Positions 16,163 through 23,918 of a stretch of 34,967 nucleotides of DNA are shown here, in pieces. Positions within the stretch are counted from its first letter, which is position 1. Every line of letters starts with the position of its first letter. Origin of the DNA: CAYNRG01 sp964399545 (GTDB lineage: Bacteria > Bacillota_I > Bacilli_A > Erysipelotrichales > Erysipelotrichaceae). A program made the translations under genes and the position numbers. Location of the stretch: the NCBI GenBank assembly GCA_964399545.1, contig CAYNRG010000010.1, positions 1-34,967 of the forward strand. Direction: 5' to 3'. The notes beneath the pieces were generated by a model. That model saw only the letters and a list, made by a program, of their open reading frames with translations, was not told the DNA's origin and did no database searches.

Positions 16163-16188
16163 AGAAATAAAAAAATTTTCTACATAAT
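16160..16188 (+). promoter_or_regulatory. Promoter of the IIB-IIC-IIA-GH1 operon
   Basis: TTGAGA (16160-16165), a 17-bp spacer and CATAAT (16183-16188). Confidence 0.72.
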
Positions 16189-16222
16189 GAAATTATGAAG
16201 TAAACAAAGAAAGGAGGTCATT

Positions 16223-16540
16223 ATGGAAAACATACGCATTTTACTTTGCTGCGGAGCAGGTATGTCTAGTGGATTTTTAGCAAGTAATGCAAGGAAAGAA
16301 GCAAAAAAGAAAAAAATAGCGGTTACTGTTGAGGCAAGAAGTCATACGGAAGTGGCAGATTACTTGAATTACATTGATATATTGATGCTAGGGCCACATT
16401 ATGAGTCGGAGCTAGGCAAGTATCAAGCACTAGCGCAGGTTAGTGGAGTTCCGGTAGTGGTTATTCCAAAAGATATTTATTCTCAATTAAATGGTGGGAA
16501 ACTTATTGAACTAGCCTTAAAAACTATTCCTGAAAAATAA
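16223..16540 (+). CDS. PTS lactose/cellobiose-type IIB component
   Basis: A 105-residue cytoplasmic phosphocarrier. The phosphorylated Cys is C10, followed by the P-loop GAGMSSG, which matches the C-x-AGMS-T pattern of cellobiose/lichenan IIB proteins. It takes phosphate from IIA and passes it to the sugar bound by IIC. AAGGAGGT precedes the ATG. It is the first gene of the operon, in the same order as licB-licC-licA of B. subtilis. An unusual 112-base gap with two hairpins separates it from the IIC gene. Confidence 0.93.
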   Translation: MENIRILLCCGAGMSSGFLASNARKEAKKKKIAVTVEARSHTEVADYLNYIDILMLGPHYESELGKYQALAQVSGVPVVVIPKDIYSQLNGGKLIELALKTIPEK

Positions 16541-16543
16541 AAA

Positions 16544-16622
16544 AGCTAAGAGGGTGGTCTTAGCTAGAAGAAATCAACCCAAAAAAGTAAGATTCCTTTA
16601 AAGTAAGTATACGTGGAATCTT
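16544..16622 (+). other. Two hairpins between the IIB and IIC genes
   Basis: AGCTAAGA (16544-16551) pairs perfectly with TCTTAGCT (16558-16565) around GGGTGG. AAGATTCC (16589-16596) pairs perfectly with GGAATCTT (16615-16622). Neither is followed by a T-run, so they are not ordinary terminators. They could protect mRNA ends after processing or set different levels of IIB and IIC. Confidence 0.65.
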
Positions 16623-16652
16623 AATGAATCGCAAGAATATAAGGAGAAAATT

Positions 16653-17894
16653 ATGAAAAAAATTATGAATTGGCTTACTGATTCTTTTGCTCCAACAATG
16701 AACAAATTTTTTAGTAGACCATGGTTAGCAGCACTTTCTAGTTGTATGCAAAAAATAATACCATTTATTTTAACGGGATCATTAATCTATTTCTATAATG
16801 TATTTGTATCGTTCTTTCCAAGTTTACCGGACTTAGGTCCTATTGCAAATTATAGTTTTGGATTAATTACATTGATTGTTGCTTTTATGATGGCGAATCA
16901 ATGTATGGAGAAATTAAATCATCCATTTTATATGGTGAATGCAGGAATTACTTCAATTTGTGTAGTCTTAATGATGGTTATGCCAACCGGTGAGAATGCA
17001 GATAGTATTTCAGCTTTACTCAGACGACTAGGGCCTTCTGGTATTGCGGTGGGACTCATCGCTGGATTAATGGTATCAATTATTTTCCACTTGTGGGGGA
17101 AATTAAAATTCTTAAAAGACAGCAATATGCCTGACTTTGTTTCAGGATGGATTAATACAATTGTTCCCACTGTAGTTGCGTTAGGTATAACAATGCTTGC
17201 TGTCTTTACATTTAAAATAGATATGTTTAGTTTGATTCTTTCATGGTTCAGGCCGGTTGCTAATATTGGGCAAACCTTACCTGGATTTATCTTAATTTGT
17301 TTTGTGCCAGCATTCTTTTATACAATGGGGATATCTAGTTGGTTATTTGGAGCGGTAACAACACCTATCTTTATGATGGGAATTCAAGGAAATATGGATG
17401 CGGTTGCGGCTGGACAAATGGCCACAAACATTGTAACTAGTGAAGCAGTTTTTACCTTGGCTTTTATTACAATGGGAGGGATGTGTGCTACTTTAGGGTT
17501 AAATATCCTCATGTGCTTTTCGAAGTCACAGGAATTGAAATCATTAGGTCGCGTATTTATCGCACCATCAATTTTCAACATCAATGAACCAGTTATGTTT
17601 GGGGCGCCAGTTGTATTCAATCCACTACTAATGATTCCCGCATGGATCAATGCGATTGTTGGACCGATTTATGTATGGGTATTGATGCGTGGAGGATTGC
17701 TTAATATTCCGACAAAAATGATTCAAGTTGGGCAAATTCCGGCACCATTTTCGAGTGTTATGATTACAGAAGATATGCGTGCTATCTTATGGTGGGCCGT
17801 GTTATTCGCAATTTATCTAGTGATTTGGTATCCATTCTTCAAGGTTTATGAAAAACAAAAATTGGAGAAAGAAGCACAAGCAGAAAGAAATTAA
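16653..17894 (+). CDS. PTS lactose/cellobiose-type IIC permease
   Basis: A 413-residue membrane protein with about eight to ten hydrophobic segments, forming the sugar channel. The N-terminus (FFSRPWLAALSSCMQKIIPF) and the later NINEPVMFGAPVVFNP loop, holding the substrate-contacting Asn-Glu, are hallmarks of the cellobiose/diacetylchitobiose IIC family. TAAGGAG precedes the ATG. The sugar is probably a beta-linked glucoside or oligosaccharide, phosphorylated on entry; the exact one cannot be read from sequence. Confidence 0.93.
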   Translation: MKKIMNWLTDSFAPTMNKFFSRPWLAALSSCMQKIIPFILTGSLIYFYNVFVSFFPSLPDLGPIANYSFGLITLIVAFMMANQCMEKLNHPFYMVNAGITSICVVLMMVMPTGENADSISALLRRLGPSGIAVGLIAGLMVSIIFHLWGKLKFLKDSNMPDFVSGWINTIVPTVVALGITMLAVFTFKIDMFSLILSWFRPVANIGQTLPGFILICFVPAFFYTMGISSWLFGAVTTPIFMMGIQGNMDAVAAGQMATNIVTSEAVFTLAFITMGGMCATLGLNILMCFSKSQELKSLGRVFIAPSIFNINEPVMFGAPVVFNPLLMIPAWINAIVGPIYVWVLMRGGLLNIPTKMIQVGQIPAPFSSVMITEDMRAILWWAVLFAIYLVIWYPFFKVYEKQKLEKEAQAERN

Positions 17895-17925
17895 AATTTA
17901 GGAAGGAAAAGTCAGGTGAGAAGAA

Positions 17926-18258
17926 ATGGTTGAGTTAGAAAATGAGTTAGTCGCAGTTGCTATGCAAATTATCTTACATGCGGGAGATTCACGATTGAAT
18001 ATTTCGAAAGCGTTGGAGTGTGCGAAAAAATTTGATTTTGAGAAAGCTGCGGGGTTTATGCAAGAGGCAGAAGAAATGATTACGAAGGCTCATCAATCCC
18101 AAACTGAAATTATTCAAAATGAAGCGGGCGGTCAGTCTTATCAGTATTCACTTTTATTTACTCATGCCCAAGATACATTGATGACAGTTCATTCAGAGGT
18201 TCGGTTATCCAAAGAAATGATCGATATCTTGAAAATGATTCAAGATAAAAATAAGTGA
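17926..18258 (+). CDS. PTS lactose/cellobiose-type IIA component
   Basis: A 110-residue helical phosphocarrier of the Lac/Cel IIA family, which works as a trimer. The phosphorylated His is H80 in LLFTHAQDTLM. The N-terminal half carries the family pattern ILHAGDSRLNISKAL. It receives phosphate from HPr and passes it to the IIB encoded upstream. AGGTGAG lies six bases before the ATG. Confidence 0.93.
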   Translation: MVELENELVAVAMQIILHAGDSRLNISKALECAKKFDFEKAAGFMQEAEEMITKAHQSQTEIIQNEAGGQSYQYSLLFTHAQDTLMTVHSEVRLSKEMIDILKMIQDKNK

Positions 18259-18339
18259 TCTTTTTGGGGGAAGAGATAGCTTCTTACCAGAAAATAGAGG
18301 AAAAGATTAAAAAGAGTTGATATAAGAGAAAGGAAAAGT

Positions 18340-18367
18340 AGGGTAATAAGATAGTTGTGATTACCTT
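18340..18367 (+). repeat. Short inverted repeat upstream of the GH1 gene
   Basis: AGGGTAAT (18340-18347) can pair with ATTACCTT (18360-18367), one G-T pair included. It lies just before the weak ribosome binding site of the GH1 gene (18381) and may influence its translation or carry a protein-binding site. Confidence 0.4.
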
Positions 18368-18380
18368 ATAGAGAAAGTAG

Positions 18381-19826
18381 ATGAAGAAAATAGTAAAAGG
18401 CTTTCCACAAAATTTTTTATGGGGCGGAGCCGTTGCGGCTTGCCAAATAGAAGGAGCCTATGATGTAGATGGAAGAGGCTTGTCGACTTCGGATCTCCAT
18501 GTATATGATAAAAATATCAATCGTGCTAAGATTGAAAAAGAGGGTGGAGATACTTTAAGAGGAATTCAAAACACGCTAGAAGATAAGGTGAATTATTTTC
18601 CTAAGCGTTATGGAATTGATTTTTATCATACATATAAAGAGGATCTAGCTCTTCTTCAGGAATTAGGATTAAAAGCATTTAGAACTAGTATTTCTTGGTC
18701 GCGTATTTTTCCGAAAGGAGATGAGCTAGAACCAAATGAAAAAGGATTAGAATTTTACGATAAATTAATTGATGAAATTATTGTTAATAAGATGGAACCG
18801 ATTATGACAATGTCTCATTACGATATTCCGTTACACCTTGTCACAGAGTATGGTGGATTTGGTAATAGAAAAATGATTGATTTCTTCGTAAGATATGCGA
18901 AAGTGTTACTTGAACGCTACAAAGGTAAAGTGAAGTATTGGGTTGTATGCAATCAAGTTAATTTAGTTCCTGTAGTACAATTCGGTAGTCTAGGTATCTA
19001 TGAAGATCAAGCGGAGAATATGGAAGAGTTAATGTATCAAGCTGTGCATAACCAATTTGTTGCAGGAGCGATGGTTAAAGAAATAGCGAAAGTGGTTGAT
19101 CCTGATGCAGTCTTAGGAACTATGGTAGCGGATGGAACTTTTTATCCGGCAACTTGTAAACCAGAAGATGTTGTATTGACAATGAAAAAGAATAGGATGC
19201 AGTATTATTTTACAGATGTTCAACTTCGTGGAGAATATCCTCTGTATGCTTTGCGATATTTTGATGAAAATAACATTGATTTACGTATCCAACCTGGAGA
19301 TGAGGAACTTTTAAAGAATAATATCATGGAATTTTTGGCGATTTCATATTATTCAAGCAAGATTGTTGATTCTAGTAAAAATACAATCGCTCCTTTTGAT
19401 GGTTCACAAAATCCCAATCTTGATCCAACACCATGGGAGTGGAGAGCGGATCCATTAGGCTTTTATAATTGTATCTCTCAGTATTGGGATCGCTATGAAA
19501 AACCGATTATGATTGCTGAAAATGGACTTGGTGCTTTGGATGTTGTTACGGAAGAGGGAAGAATCCATGATAATTATAGAATTGATTATCTGCGTAAGCA
19601 TATTCTTCAATTGAAAGAATGTATTCAAGATGGTGTAGATATTTTGGCTTATTTAAGTTGGGCGCCAATTGACATTGTGAGTTCTTCAAGTGCAGAAATG
19701 AGCAAGAGATATGGCTATATTTATGTAGATTTAGATGATTTTGGTAAGGGAAGTGGGAAAAGAATGAAGAAAGACTCCTTTGATTGGTATCGAAACGTAA
19801 TTGAAACTAATGGAGAAGAGATTTAA
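18381..19826 (+). CDS. GH1 6-phospho-beta-glycosidase with Gln at the acid/base position
   Basis: A 481-residue glycoside hydrolase family 1 protein. The N-terminal signature FLWGGAVAACQIEGAY (12-27), MSHYDIPLHL (144-153) and the nucleophile E380 in IAENGLG are intact. The C-terminal SSSSAEMSKRYGYIYVD holds the Ser-Lys-Tyr set that binds the sugar 6-phosphate, so the substrate is a PTS-imported 6-phosphoglycoside. At the acid/base site, where GH1 members have TxNE, this protein reads VVCNQVNL: Gln192 (CAA at 18954-18956) replaces Glu. Plant myrosinases carry the same change and cleave thioglucosides whose leaving group needs no protonation. Substrates with good leaving groups are thus likely; inactivity is an alternative. 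It follows the PTS genes after 122 bases with a weak ribosome binding site. Confidence 0.9.
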   Translation: MKKIVKGFPQNFLWGGAVAACQIEGAYDVDGRGLSTSDLHVYDKNINRAKIEKEGGDTLRGIQNTLEDKVNYFPKRYGIDFYHTYKEDLALLQELGLKAFRTSISWSRIFPKGDELEPNEKGLEFYDKLIDEIIVNKMEPIMTMSHYDIPLHLVTEYGGFGNRKMIDFFVRYAKVLLERYKGKVKYWVVCNQVNLVPVVQFGSLGIYEDQAENMEELMYQAVHNQFVAGAMVKEIAKVVDPDAVLGTMVADGTFYPATCKPEDVVLTMKKNRMQYYFTDVQLRGEYPLYALRYFDENNIDLRIQPGDEELLKNNIMEFLAISYYSSKIVDSSKNTIAPFDGSQNPNLDPTPWEWRADPLGFYNCISQYWDRYEKPIMIAENGLGALDVVTEEGRIHDNYRIDYLRKHILQLKECIQDGVDILAYLSWAPIDIVSSSSAEMSKRYGYIYVDLDDFGKGSGKRMKKDSFDWYRNVIETNGEEI

Positions 19827-19886
19827 ATAACAGAAGCTGTGAGTAAGGTAATCATCTGAAAGCAGTTTTTTAATTATAGAAAAGAG

Positions 19887-19915
19887 AAAAAAACCAATCC
19901 AGAATCTAGGATTGG
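19887..19915 (-). terminator. Terminator of the nitroreductase gene
   Basis: Minus strand: CCAATCC (19915-19909) pairs with GGATTGG (19900-19894), followed by seven T residues (19893-19887). No comparably clear terminator was found for the converging GH1 gene, so this stem may serve both. Confidence 0.85.
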
Positions 19916-19923
19916 GTAGGTAT

Positions 19924-20652
19924 TTATTTTTTCCATGAAGCAATAGCTTTTCGAAGGGACTCACCCATTTCTTTGAAAAAAATCGAGTTGAGTTTTTGGT
20001 TGAAAATAGTGGTAAGCCATGTGCTAGTTTCTTCGGTAGTACCTGCATTAAACATTGATTTAAGTTGTTGATCGGTTAAGTCTGTATAGGTGTTTTCAAA
20101 AACCATAAATTCAGAAGCATATCGATTCCGACTAACTTTTTTGTATTCCTTGGGGTAATAACCAAGAACAAGCATACAACAAGGGAAAACATGATCGGGT
20201 AAGTGGAGTAATTCTTTATGTAAATCCATATATTCCATAATTCGGCTGATATAACAAGAACCGATACCTAAGCTTTCAGCAGCGATTACTGCGTTTTGAG
20301 CGGCCAATAAAGCATCTTGCATACTTAGTATAAAGTTGGCTTCATCTGTTTGTTTATCTTCTTTTTTTCGAATTTTAAAGAGGTCGAAGGCGCGATTCCA
20401 TTTATGCATATCGTTACAGAAGATGAGTATATGTCCATTTTTGATAAAGGTTTGATTATCACAAGATATACTTAAGCGCTCTTTTAAATCTGGGTCAGTA
20501 ATGTTTAGAATAGAATACATTTGCATATTTCCGGCAGTAGGAGCTTGTTTAGCAGCTTGTAGAATGATTTTTAAATCTTGATCGGAAATGGGCGTTGAAT
20601 CAAATTGTCTTAAAGAAGTTCGGTGTAGTAAGGTGTCAATTGTTTTATTCAT
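19924..20652 (-). CDS. Nitroreductase-family FMN-dependent oxidoreductase
   Basis: A 242-residue flavoprotein of the NfsA/FRP type nitroreductase family, which reduces nitro compounds, quinones or flavins with NAD(P)H. HRTSLRQF near residue 10 (phosphate-binding S-R-x-F), APTAGNMQ (about 36-43) and AAESLGIGSCYI (about 129-140) are family signatures. I start at ATG 20652, which has AAAGGA upstream; an in-frame ATG 30 bases earlier lies in the hairpin. The natural substrate is unknown. It is downstream of nrdJ on the same strand, separated by a long hairpin with a T-run. Confidence 0.87.
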   Translation of the reverse strand: MNKTIDTLLHRTSLRQFDSTPISDQDLKIILQAAKQAPTAGNMQMYSILNITDPDLKERLSISCDNQTFIKNGHILIFCNDMHKWNRAFDLFKIRKKEDKQTDEANFILSMQDALLAAQNAVIAAESLGIGSCYISRIMEYMDLHKELLHLPDHVFPCCMLVLGYYPKEYKKVSRNRYASEFMVFENTYTDLTDQQLKSMFNAGTTEETSTWLTTIFNQKLNSIFFKEMGESLRKAIASWKK

Positions 20653-20668
20653 AGGTTGATTCCTTTCT

Positions 20669-20742
20669 AAAAAAAGAGACATGGAAATCGCTCGGTTTCT
20701 TGATTTTCAAGTTTCCAGAGTCGATTAGAAAGTGTCTCTTTT
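20669..20742 (-). terminator. Long multi-stem hairpin with T-run between nrdJ and the nitroreductase gene
   Basis: Minus strand: AAAAGAGACA (20742-20733) pairs with TGTCTCTTTT (20681-20672), with the T-run continuing to 20669. Inside are ATCGACTC/GAGCGAT, with one bulge, and CTTGA/TCAAG around AAA at the tip. The whole structure is about 74 nt, much longer than the other terminators here, and ends about 15 bases before the nitroreductase ATG. It either terminates nrdJ or acts as an attenuator for the nitroreductase. Confidence 0.65.
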
Positions 20743-20768
20743 CAAAAAATTTATAGATGAAATGATTT

Positions 20769-23285
20769 TTATAAACCGCATTTTAATTGGGCATTGCAGT
20801 TAGTACAAGTGTTGCAACCACCAATTTCTTCAACAATACCTTCAAGACAGATTGGGCAAATATCACCGATTTCTGTTCCGATAGGTCGATCTTGACGATC
20901 TGAGCGTAAGTCTGTTTTCTTCTCTTCTTGTTGTTTCTTTTTAACATCAACGCCGAAGTCTTTAGTTAAGCTCATTTGATCCCAAGAGGAATCATCATCA
21001 TTGGATAAGCTGAGAACTTGTGAATCACGAGAACCATCTACATAGACAGTTCCTCCTTTAGCTCCACCATTAAATAGCCTTTCATAAATTCCTTGAACTT
21101 GGCGAACGGAGAAACCACGAGGGGCATTCACTGTTTTGGAAATAGAAGAGTCGATCCATTTTTGAATAGCGCATTGAGTATCTGCATGCTCTTCAGGGGA
21201 TAATTCCATTGCACTTACGAAATAGTCGGGTAGTGTCTCACGAGAGTAATCAGGATTTAATTTCAGCCATTGATCTACGATTGCGGCATTTACCTCAATG
21301 AATTTACCAAGGCGCCCAGAACGGAAATAACTAAAGCTGAAATAAGGTTCTAACCCGGTAGAAACTCCGACCATGGTTCCAGTGGAGCCTGTTGGGGCAA
21401 TGGTTAATAGATGAGAATTTCTGATGCCGTATTTCACAATATCTTGGCGGATATCTTCACTCATTTTTTTCATATATCCGGATTCAATGAAGTCTTCTCC
21501 TTTGGTGAATAGAGGGAAAGATCCTTTTTCTTTTGCTAAATCAATGGAAGCACGATAAGCACTTTCAGAGATGCATTTGAAGACTTGATTGATCGTTTCA
21601 ATAGATTCTGGAGAACCGTATCTCTTTTTTGCCCAAATCAATAAGTCGTGTAGCCCCATAATTCCAAGCCCCACACGTCGTTCTCCTAAAGCTTGTTCCT
21701 TATTTGCTTCTAAGAAGTAGGGTGTATGATCGATAACGTTATCTTGCATGCGGACGGTTAACTGTACAGATTTTTCTAAATCATCAAACTGAATTTCTCC
21801 TGTTTTTTTATCAACAAAGTTTGCTAAATTGATAGCAGCTAAGTTACAAACTGAATACGGCGCAAGAGGCTGTTCCCCGCAAGGGTTCGTAGCAACAACT
21901 TTTTGTCCATAAGTTTTAGCATTGGTCATGTCATTGGCATTATCAATGAAGAAGATACCCGGCTCTGCTGAGTAGGTTGCACAGAAGCAAATTAAGTCCC
22001 AAAGGTCACGTGCTTTAATTGTGCGGTAAATTTTACTAGGGTATCCAAGCGCCTCCCACTCGCGAACATCGCCTACTTCGTGCCATTTCTCATCATAAGC
22101 TGCTTTTTGTTCAACGGTATAATTTTGAAGGTCTGGGAAACGAAGATTAAATTCGCCATCCTTTTCAACAGCTTCCATAAATTCTTTCGTTAAAGTAACA
22201 GAAATGTTAGCTCCAGTTAAAAATTCAGGGCTCTGAACTTCTAGTGTTCCACCATCAAGTAAATGTTCTCTAGCTAAATCCTTTAGAGGTTCTGGAGTTT
22301 CTTTGCATTCAAGAACACTTTCGTAAAGATCTTTTTCAGCTCGAGCAAGAGGAGTAAATTTAAGTTTTTGATGTGCAAGCTCGCGAATTTGTTCATCTTT
22401 TGAGTTTTCGGACAACCATTTTAATACTTTAGGGTTTTGCATTTTTGAAATAATAAATTCGATAATATCAGGGTGCCAATCAGCAAGCATAATCATTTGA
22501 GCTCCACGGCGACTGCCACCTTGTTCGACAAGGTTGGTTAAATTGGCAATATCATTTAGCCAAGAAACAGCACCACTCGACTTACCGCCAACACCTTTAG
22601 CTGGAGCAGCTTTAGGACGAAGGGTAGACCCATTAGTTCCAACACCACCTCCACGACTCATAATCTCCATAACTTCTTTACGATGATCGGCGATTCCACC
22701 ACGACTATCTTTTACAAAGGGCATGACAAAGCAATTGAAGTAAGTAACTTCTGTTCCACTTCCAGCCCCATAAAGGACACGGCCAGCAGGAATGACATTT
22801 AGTTTGCGGAGTTGCTCATAAAAAAGCTCTGAATACTTTTCCTGAGTGACAGCATCTTTTTCAGGAGTTGCCAAGGCTTTTCCAACTCGCTTTGAAATTT
22901 GTTCATAAAAAATTTCAAGGGGTTTATCAATTTGCAAGAAAGATCGTTTAATTAATCCAGTTTCCGATTCTTGAGGATCTTCTAGTGTTCCACGAAATTC
23001 TTCCTCGATTTCAATGGTCACATATTCTTGGTTTTTATCAATGGACTTAATAACACCAATTCCCCTAGCGGGATACTTAGGATCTTCTTTGATAACGGTT
23101 AAAACAATATCTCCGACTCCTAAAGAGATTAAATCTCTATCTTTTTGAGAGTATCGATCCAACATAACTAAACGTGAAACTCCTTCATGGACTGTATTGA
23201 AATTATCTTCGATACAGGTAAGGTGAGGAAAGTATTGTTGAATATCTTTATTTAATTTATCAATAGTTTGTTTATTATAAATCAT
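20769..23285 (-). CDS. nrdJ: Adenosylcobalamin-dependent (class II) ribonucleotide reductase
   Basis: An 838-residue enzyme that makes deoxyribonucleotides with a B12-derived thiyl radical and needs no oxygen. The first redox Cys is C185 (YFNCFVMPF), the radical-site motif is NPCGE (467-471), and the partner Cys is C480 in SVCNLAAINL. PTGSTGTM and the phosphate-binding GLEPYFSFSY follow. The C-terminal CPIC...CNTCTNC...CGL cluster resembles the redox or zinc tail of this class. About 125 residues precede the catalytic core; their middle (GVGDIVLTVIKEDP onward) looks beta-rich and I do not recognise it. There is no ATP-cone. The start overlaps the adenosyltransferase stop (ATGA). Confidence 0.93.
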   Translation of the reverse strand: MIYNKQTIDKLNKDIQQYFPHLTCIEDNFNTVHEGVSRLVMLDRYSQKDRDLISLGVGDIVLTVIKEDPKYPARGIGVIKSIDKNQEYVTIEIEEEFRGTLEDPQESETGLIKRSFLQIDKPLEIFYEQISKRVGKALATPEKDAVTQEKYSELFYEQLRKLNVIPAGRVLYGAGSGTEVTYFNCFVMPFVKDSRGGIADHRKEVMEIMSRGGGVGTNGSTLRPKAAPAKGVGGKSSGAVSWLNDIANLTNLVEQGGSRRGAQMIMLADWHPDIIEFIISKMQNPKVLKWLSENSKDEQIRELAHQKLKFTPLARAEKDLYESVLECKETPEPLKDLAREHLLDGGTLEVQSPEFLTGANISVTLTKEFMEAVEKDGEFNLRFPDLQNYTVEQKAAYDEKWHEVGDVREWEALGYPSKIYRTIKARDLWDLICFCATYSAEPGIFFIDNANDMTNAKTYGQKVVATNPCGEQPLAPYSVCNLAAINLANFVDKKTGEIQFDDLEKSVQLTVRMQDNVIDHTPYFLEANKEQALGERRVGLGIMGLHDLLIWAKKRYGSPESIETINQVFKCISESAYRASIDLAKEKGSFPLFTKGEDFIESGYMKKMSEDIRQDIVKYGIRNSHLLTIAPTGSTGTMVGVSTGLEPYFSFSYFRSGRLGKFIEVNAAIVDQWLKLNPDYSRETLPDYFVSAMELSPEEHADTQCAIQKWIDSSISKTVNAPRGFSVRQVQGIYERLFNGGAKGGTVYVDGSRDSQVLSLSNDDDSSWDQMSLTKDFGVDVKKKQQEEKKTDLRSDRQDRPIGTEIGDICPICLEGIVEEIGGCNTCTNCNAQLKCGL

Positions 23286-23767
23286 AGTTGTTCCGTCCTT
23301 TCAATTTCTTTGCAACATAAGATAAACCAGAAATCACTGAGTCGATTCATATAAGAAAGAATCTCTAATGGAAGAGGTTCTTCGTCGTGCAAACGGCATA
23401 AGCTTCTCTCTACATTGCGAACTGTAGTTCTTAAATGATTCAATTTTGCTGCGATGACATTTTCGTAAGGGTAGATGAAATTGAAGGTTGAACAAGGAAC
23501 ATTCATTTTTCTTTCGAGCTCTTGAGTTTTCCCAATAAAAAGCTCTTTTGGTTGATACCCTGCAAGAATTGAGCAAAGTAAGTTCAAATCTTCTGTGATT
23601 TGTTGACAAGTTTCTCTTAATGATGGAACTTGAGCAGCAAGAAGAATCCCCTCGGCGATACAACTATCTAATTGACCTAAACACTCAATTCGATAATCGC
23701 TTTTTTTAACTCTTTTTTTTGCAAAATCAGTTTGTCCAAAATCTCCTTTTTTAGTTGAAATTTTCAC
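23282..23767 (-). CDS. PduO-type cob(I)alamin adenosyltransferase, divergent
   Basis: A 161-residue helical protein that transfers adenosyl from ATP to cob(I)alamin, giving the cofactor of the adjacent class II reductase. The ATP-binding N-terminus TKKGDFGQTD and YRIECLGQLDS correspond to the TxxGDxGxT and RxEAxGxLDE motifs. RTTVRNVERS replaces the usual RxxCRRxER, and SYMNRLSDFWF matches YLNRLSD. Several otherwise conserved positions are changed, so it is a divergent member. The start is GTG (23767) with AGGGGG upstream. Its stop overlaps the nrdJ start by 4 nt (ATGA), which strongly links the two functions. Confidence 0.82.
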   Translation of the reverse strand: MKISTKKGDFGQTDFAKKRVKKSDYRIECLGQLDSCIAEGILLAAQVPSLRETCQQITEDLNLLCSILAGYQPKELFIGKTQELERKMNVPCSTFNFIYPYENVIAAKLNHLRTTVRNVERSLCRLHDEEPLPLEILSYMNRLSDFWFILCCKEIERTEQL

Positions 23768-23865
23768 AAAAGCGCCCCCTAAAAATGTTTATCCTTATTG
23801 TACAACAAAAGTAACAGTTTTAGAAGAGGAAAAGGTCATGAAACTTTTTTCATTTCATAAAATAA

Positions 23866-23894
23866 TTGAGAAAATGGAGGTTTTAGTGTATCAT
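23866..23894 (+). promoter_or_regulatory. Promoter of ispD
   Basis: TTGAGA (23866-23871), a 17-bp spacer and TATCAT (23889-23894): one mismatch to consensus in each box. It lies upstream of ATG 23919 and inside the longer in-frame ORF, which supports the shorter start. Confidence 0.7.
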
Positions 23895-23918
23895 TACATA
23901 CAAGTTGGGGGAAATAAA

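Noticed and set aside
19827..19872. Terminator directly after the GH1 gene at the T-run near 19866
   Set aside because: Only a three- to four-base stem can be drawn before the T-run; the clear stem nearby (19894-19915) belongs to the converging nitroreductase gene.
23334..23663. A 109-codon frame inside the adenosyltransferase gene
   Set aside because: It is on the same strand in another frame, without a ribosome binding site or recognisable motifs; the adenosyltransferase frame carries family motifs.
23838..23918. Longer N-terminus for IspD
   Set aside because: A good promoter lies inside this stretch and the residues are not IspD-like; ATG 23919 has its own ribosome binding site.
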